Positions 61,644 to 64,000 of a DNA stretch of 64,000 bases are shown piece by piece. The DNA is from Streptomyces sp. CB01373. GTDB taxonomy: Bacteria; Actinomycetota; Actinomycetes; Streptomycetales; Streptomycetaceae. The position numbers were made by a program, and so were the translations under genes. Each line of letters opens with the position of its first letter. Position 1 is the first letter of the stretch. The stretch lies in NCBI RefSeq assembly GCF_002803075.1, contig NZ_NNBK01000015.1, forward strand, positions 124,001 to 188,000, in the 5' to 3' direction. The notes under the pieces were generated by a model. That model was not told the origin of the DNA. It did not search any database and was given only the letters and a program-made list of their open reading frames with translations.

Positions 61644-62546
61644 TCACTCGTGGGGCACGACGGCCAGCGGGCAGCGGACGTGGTGGACGGCGGCGTGGGT
61701 GACGGGGCCGATGCGCGGAACCGCCGGCCGGCCGGACAGGCGGCGGCCGACGACGAGGAGGCTCGCCGCGGAGGCGGCCCGGACCAGCACGGTGGAGGCC
61801 CTGCCCTCCACGACGGTCTCCAGGACCTCGGTGTTCGGGTACTTCTCGCGCCACGCCTTCAGCACGGCGGACAGGAAGCCCCGCCACTCCTCGGCCTGCT
61901 CGGGATCGTTGATCAGCCCGATGTCCCCGGGGCCGAGACTGATCGCGGAGGGCGGCTGCCAGGCGTACACGACACGCAGCCGGGCGTGCCGCAGCCGCGC
62001 CGCCTCGAACGCGAACTCGATCACCTCGTCGCAGGCGTCGGCGAGGTCGATGCCGAGCACCACGTCACGGAAGCCGGTGCTGGTGGACGGGCGGCCGTCG
62101 CCGGCCGGGTAGTGCTCGTCCTCGGCCTCCTCCCCCGCCCGTACGAGGACCACGGGGCGCGGGGCCGTCGCGACCACCCCTTGGGCGACGGAGCCGACCA
62201 GGACACCGGTGAAGCCGCTGAGGCCTCGTGAGCCCACCACCAGCAGTTCGGCCCGCTCGATGGCCTTCAGCAGGGCCGCGGTCGCCGGGCCCTCGACCTG
62301 CTCGTCGGTGAGGTCCACATCGGGTACGGAGCCGCGGAGGTGCTCCTCGGCCTGCCGCAGGGTGCGGCGTGCCCGGTGCCGCCGAGCGACGTGCGCGGTT
62401 TCGCTCTCCGCCTGGCCATGGGTCCAGTTCCGGGCATGCACCAGGCGCAGCGGCCGGTCGCGACGCACCGCCTCACGGGCGGCCCACTCGACGGCGGCGA
62501 GGCTCTCGGCGGATCCGTCCACTCCGACGACGACAGGCGACAGCAT
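61644..62546 (-). CDS. Universal stress protein, tandem UspA
   Basis: A 300-aa protein starting MLSPVVVGVDGSAESLAAVE; AGGAGG lies 8 bp before the ATG, so a GTG 9 bp upstream is less likely. Two UspA domains: residues about 3-140 (VVVGVDGSAESLAAVEWAAR, LVVGSRGLSGFTGVLVGSVA with the ATP-binding G2xG9xG(S/T) pattern) and about 155-295 (VVLGIDLADACDEVIEFAFE and SLLVVGRRLSGRPAVPRIGP, a degenerate nucleotide loop). It probably responds to hypoxia, stationary phase or general stress. Monocistronic. Confidence 0.92.
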   Translation of the reverse strand: MLSPVVVGVDGSAESLAAVEWAAREAVRRDRPLRLVHARNWTHGQAESETAHVARRHRARRTLRQAEEHLRGSVPDVDLTDEQVEGPATAALLKAIERAELLVVGSRGLSGFTGVLVGSVAQGVVATAPRPVVLVRAGEEAEDEHYPAGDGRPSTSTGFRDVVLGIDLADACDEVIEFAFEAARLRHARLRVVYAWQPPSAISLGPGDIGLINDPEQAEEWRGFLSAVLKAWREKYPNTEVLETVVEGRASTVLVRAASAASLLVVGRRLSGRPAVPRIGPVTHAAVHHVRCPLAVVPHE

Positions 62547-62687
62547 GGCGCGCACCTCCTGCGCTCGGTCTGCTCCTTACTGTCAGTGTCTTACCGCGAT
62601 CACTCGGTGGATATGGGCCGCAAGGGCTCCCCCAGGCCCATTCGGCCCCTGGGGGCCCGCACCTGCGCGTGCGGGATCGCCCCCTGA

Positions 62688-63131
62688 TCAGGCGGAAGCG
62701 GAGAGCTGTTCGCGCACCCAGGCGGGATCGGGATTGGTGTGCGGCCGGCCCGCAACGACGACGGTCGGCACGGTCTCGTTGCCACCGTTGGCCGCCCGCA
62801 CCGCCGCCGCGCCGGCCGGGTCACGCCAGATGTTGACCCAGTACGCCTGGCGGGCGCGGTGGCCCAACCGGATACGCAGCCGCAGACAGTACGTGCAGCC
62901 CGGCCGCCAGAAGATGATCGGCCGGCCGTCGGCCGCGCTGCGGTCCTGTGCCTCCAGAGCACCGATCGACCGCGGGAAGAGCAGAGGCGAGCACGCACCT
63001 GCGAGCAGTACGAACAGCAACAGATATGCCACGGCTCCGCCGGGGCTCCCCTGGGAGATCAGCCTGGCCGCGAGGACCGAGCCGCAGAGCACGAACAGGA
63101 CCGGCAGAAACCACGCGCGTTTCATGAACAT
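62688..63131 (-). CDS. Membrane-anchored glutaredoxin-like protein
   Basis: A 147-aa protein starting MFMKRAWFLPVLFVLCGSVL. Two membrane helices near the N-terminus (about 6-24, 32-50) anchor a C-terminal glutaredoxin fold with the redox motif CTYC (residues about 79-82) and the cis-Pro loop NETVPTVVV (about 117-125). It resembles the membrane-anchored mycoredoxin/NrdH-type proteins of actinobacteria and may reduce mixed disulfides on membrane or periplasmic-side proteins, although topology was not determined. An ATG at 63125 is an alternative start. Confidence 0.82.
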   Translation of the reverse strand: MFMKRAWFLPVLFVLCGSVLAARLISQGSPGGAVAYLLLFVLLAGACSPLLFPRSIGALEAQDRSAADGRPIIFWRPGCTYCLRLRIRLGHRARQAYWVNIWRDPAGAAAVRAANGGNETVPTVVVAGRPHTNPDPAWVREQLSASA

Positions 63132-63171
63132 GATGACTCAGGCTACCGATACGCGTTCTCCCGCCGCTCGG

Positions 63172-63810
63172 CTACGGGGAACTCGGCCGCCGCGCCGCCG
63201 CCTCGATCAGTCGCCTGATGTCGTTCAGGTCGGCCTCGAACTCGGCGGTGAGGTCGACGGGAAGGTCCAGCCACTGCCCGAGTCTGTTGTGGCCGGGCAG
63301 TTCACCCTCCGGAAGCCGGCCGCGACGGCTGCGCGGGTCGAGAGCGCCGGGAGCGAAGCGGCCCGAGGCCTCGGAGGCGGCGAACCCGATCACGAAGGTG
63401 CTGACCAGGCGTTCCAGCCGGGGGACTTCCGGCTCGGGAACCCCCGCTTCGATGAGCGCGGTGTAGATGATGTCCACCGCGCGCACGGCGTCCGGTGTGA
63501 CAGCCGGCCGGGAGAAGAGCAGGTGTGCGGCCCAGGGGTGACGTTGGGTCACCGCTCGGCAGGCATGCGCGAGGGCGTTGAGCCGCTCGTCCCAGGTCTG
63601 ATCCTCGGCGGTGCCCGACGGCAGGAGCGCGGCGAGCAGGCGCCCGGCCATCGCGTCCAGGAGCGCGGCCTTGTCCTTGACATGCCGGTACAGGGCCATC
63701 GGCGTCACGCCGACACGGTCGGCAAGCGCGCGCATCGAGACGGCTTCGAGGCCGCGCTCGTCGGCGATGGCCAGGGCCGCGTCCAGTATCTCTTCCCGCC
63801 TGCCGCTCAT
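63172..63810 (-). CDS. TetR/AcrR-family regulator
   Basis: A 212-aa protein starting MSGRREEILDAALAIADERG. The TetR HTH is clear: AVSMRALADRVGVTPMALYR (residues about 23-42) with HVKDKAALLDAM. The C-terminal helical ligand domain matches the TetR_C_33-like group. Divergent from an ABC ATPase gene across 46 bp that contain two tandem GTCTAC/GTAGAC palindromes, presumably its operator. It should repress the exporter until a substrate binds. Confidence 0.92.
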   Translation of the reverse strand: MSGRREEILDAALAIADERGLEAVSMRALADRVGVTPMALYRHVKDKAALLDAMAGRLLAALLPSGTAEDQTWDERLNALAHACRAVTQRHPWAAHLLFSRPAVTPDAVRAVDIIYTALIEAGVPEPEVPRLERLVSTFVIGFAASEASGRFAPGALDPRSRRGRLPEGELPGHNRLGQWLDLPVDLTAEFEADLNDIRRLIEAAARRPSSP

Positions 63811-63812
63811 GG

Positions 63813-63842
63813 GTCTACAGTGTAGACGTATACGGCGTAGAC
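63813..63842. promoter_or_regulatory. Tandem TetR operators GTCTACA-TGTAGAC
   Basis: GTCTACA-G-TGTAGAC (63813-63827, perfect palindrome) is followed directly by GTATACGGCGTAGAC (63828-63842), a 12/15 match to the same 15-bp site. The two lie between the TetR gene (start 63810) and the ATPase gene (start 63857), so they can control both. Confidence 0.7.
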
Positions 63843-63856
63843 CTCACGGAGACGGG

Positions 63857-64000
63857 ATGCTCAGCGCAGAGGAATTGGTGAAGCGTTACGGCCCGCGCCG
63901 CGCGCTCGACGGCTTCGACCTGACGGTCGCGCCCGGCGAGATCGTCGGCCTGATCGGGCACAACGGGGCGGGCAAGACCACGTTCGTCGAGATCGTCACC
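63857..64000 (+). CDS. ABC transporter ATP-binding protein (3' end outside window)
   Basis: Starts MLSAEELVKRYGPRRALDGF at the ATG 63857 (GGAGACGGG upstream) and runs off the right edge after 48 codons. Walker A GHNGAGKTTFV (about residues 35-45) is already visible. The short reading suggests a DrrA-like or ABC-2-type exporter ATPase. Its promoter is overlapped by the TetR operators, so it is probably induced by its own substrate. Confidence 0.9.
   Translation, partial: MLSAEELVKRYGPRRALDGFDLTVAPGEIVGLIGHNGAGKTTFVEIVT

Overview
The window looks like a Streptomyces chromosome segment, probably from an arm or another accessory-rich region. G+C is very high, codon third positions are strongly biased to G/C, and there are several actinomycete-typical families: a DUF574-type methyltransferase, a SARP/AfsR-like regulator, an MAB_1171c-type membrane protein, an SCO7613-type membrane protein, a SigJ-like ECF sigma factor and a Pls/PosA-family peptide synthetase. 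A few rare TTA leucine codons (bldA-type) are present. No rRNA, tRNA, CRISPR array or intact transposase was seen.

Left part (1-20 kb). A translationally coupled XRE regulator / ImmA-IrrE metallopeptidase / membrane-protein operon runs off the left edge behind a GATC-centred palindromic operator. Then come a decayed luciferase-like monooxygenase gene, single metabolic genes (NTF2-like, NmrA-like SDR, GNAT, lipoprotein, MFS), an ADP-ribosylglycohydrolase whose leader can fold over its own ribosome binding site, a PIG-L-type deacetylase and a DUF574 methyltransferase whose stop codon abuts a 220-bp MITE-like element. A large SARP regulator converges on a two-gene drug-type ABC exporter. That exporter is divergent from an ArsR/MFS pair that has a perfect 20-bp inverted-repeat operator over the arsR start codon. 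An APH-fold phosphotransferase follows.

Central part (20.4-48.3 kb) is the main feature. It holds a PUFA-synthase-type 'secondary lipid' locus: an ABC exporter, a flavin monooxygenase, a WS/DGAT-like acyltransferase, a thioester-reductase-like SDR, a PfaD-type enoyl reductase, a KS-AT-ACP-KR-DH megasynthase and a KS-CLF-AT-DH-DH megasynthase. The last three have the gene order and domain layout of myxobacterial pfa1-pfa2-pfa3 sets, but with only one ACP and no C-terminal AGPAT domain. Immediately beyond, facing it, are an OmpR-type two-component system, a GATase-like BPL_N protein and a 1,352-aa Pls/PosA-family adenylation-thiolation-membrane synthetase (the epsilon-poly-lysine-synthetase architecture). 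Direct repeats with an 11-bp period upstream of the Pls gene and of the response regulator suggest this two-component system controls at least the Pls operon. A working hypothesis is that the locus makes an unusual reduced and/or unsaturated long-chain lipid, released reductively or esterified by the WS/DGAT-like enzyme, and possibly coupled to amino-acid units. Two independent neighbouring clusters remain possible.

Right part (48.5-64 kb). A large SCO7613-like membrane protein is followed by regulator-enzyme pairs (SDR with a divergent MmyB-like regulator, SGNH hydrolase, LysR regulator, SDR), an MFS gene with a TTA codon followed by DUF523, a 14-TM MFS pump with an upstream ECF41/SigJ-like sigma factor and an SDR remnant, a double UspA protein, a membrane-anchored glutaredoxin-like protein, and a TetR regulator divergent from an ABC ATPase cut by the right edge. 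Strong hairpin terminators separate several convergent gene pairs.
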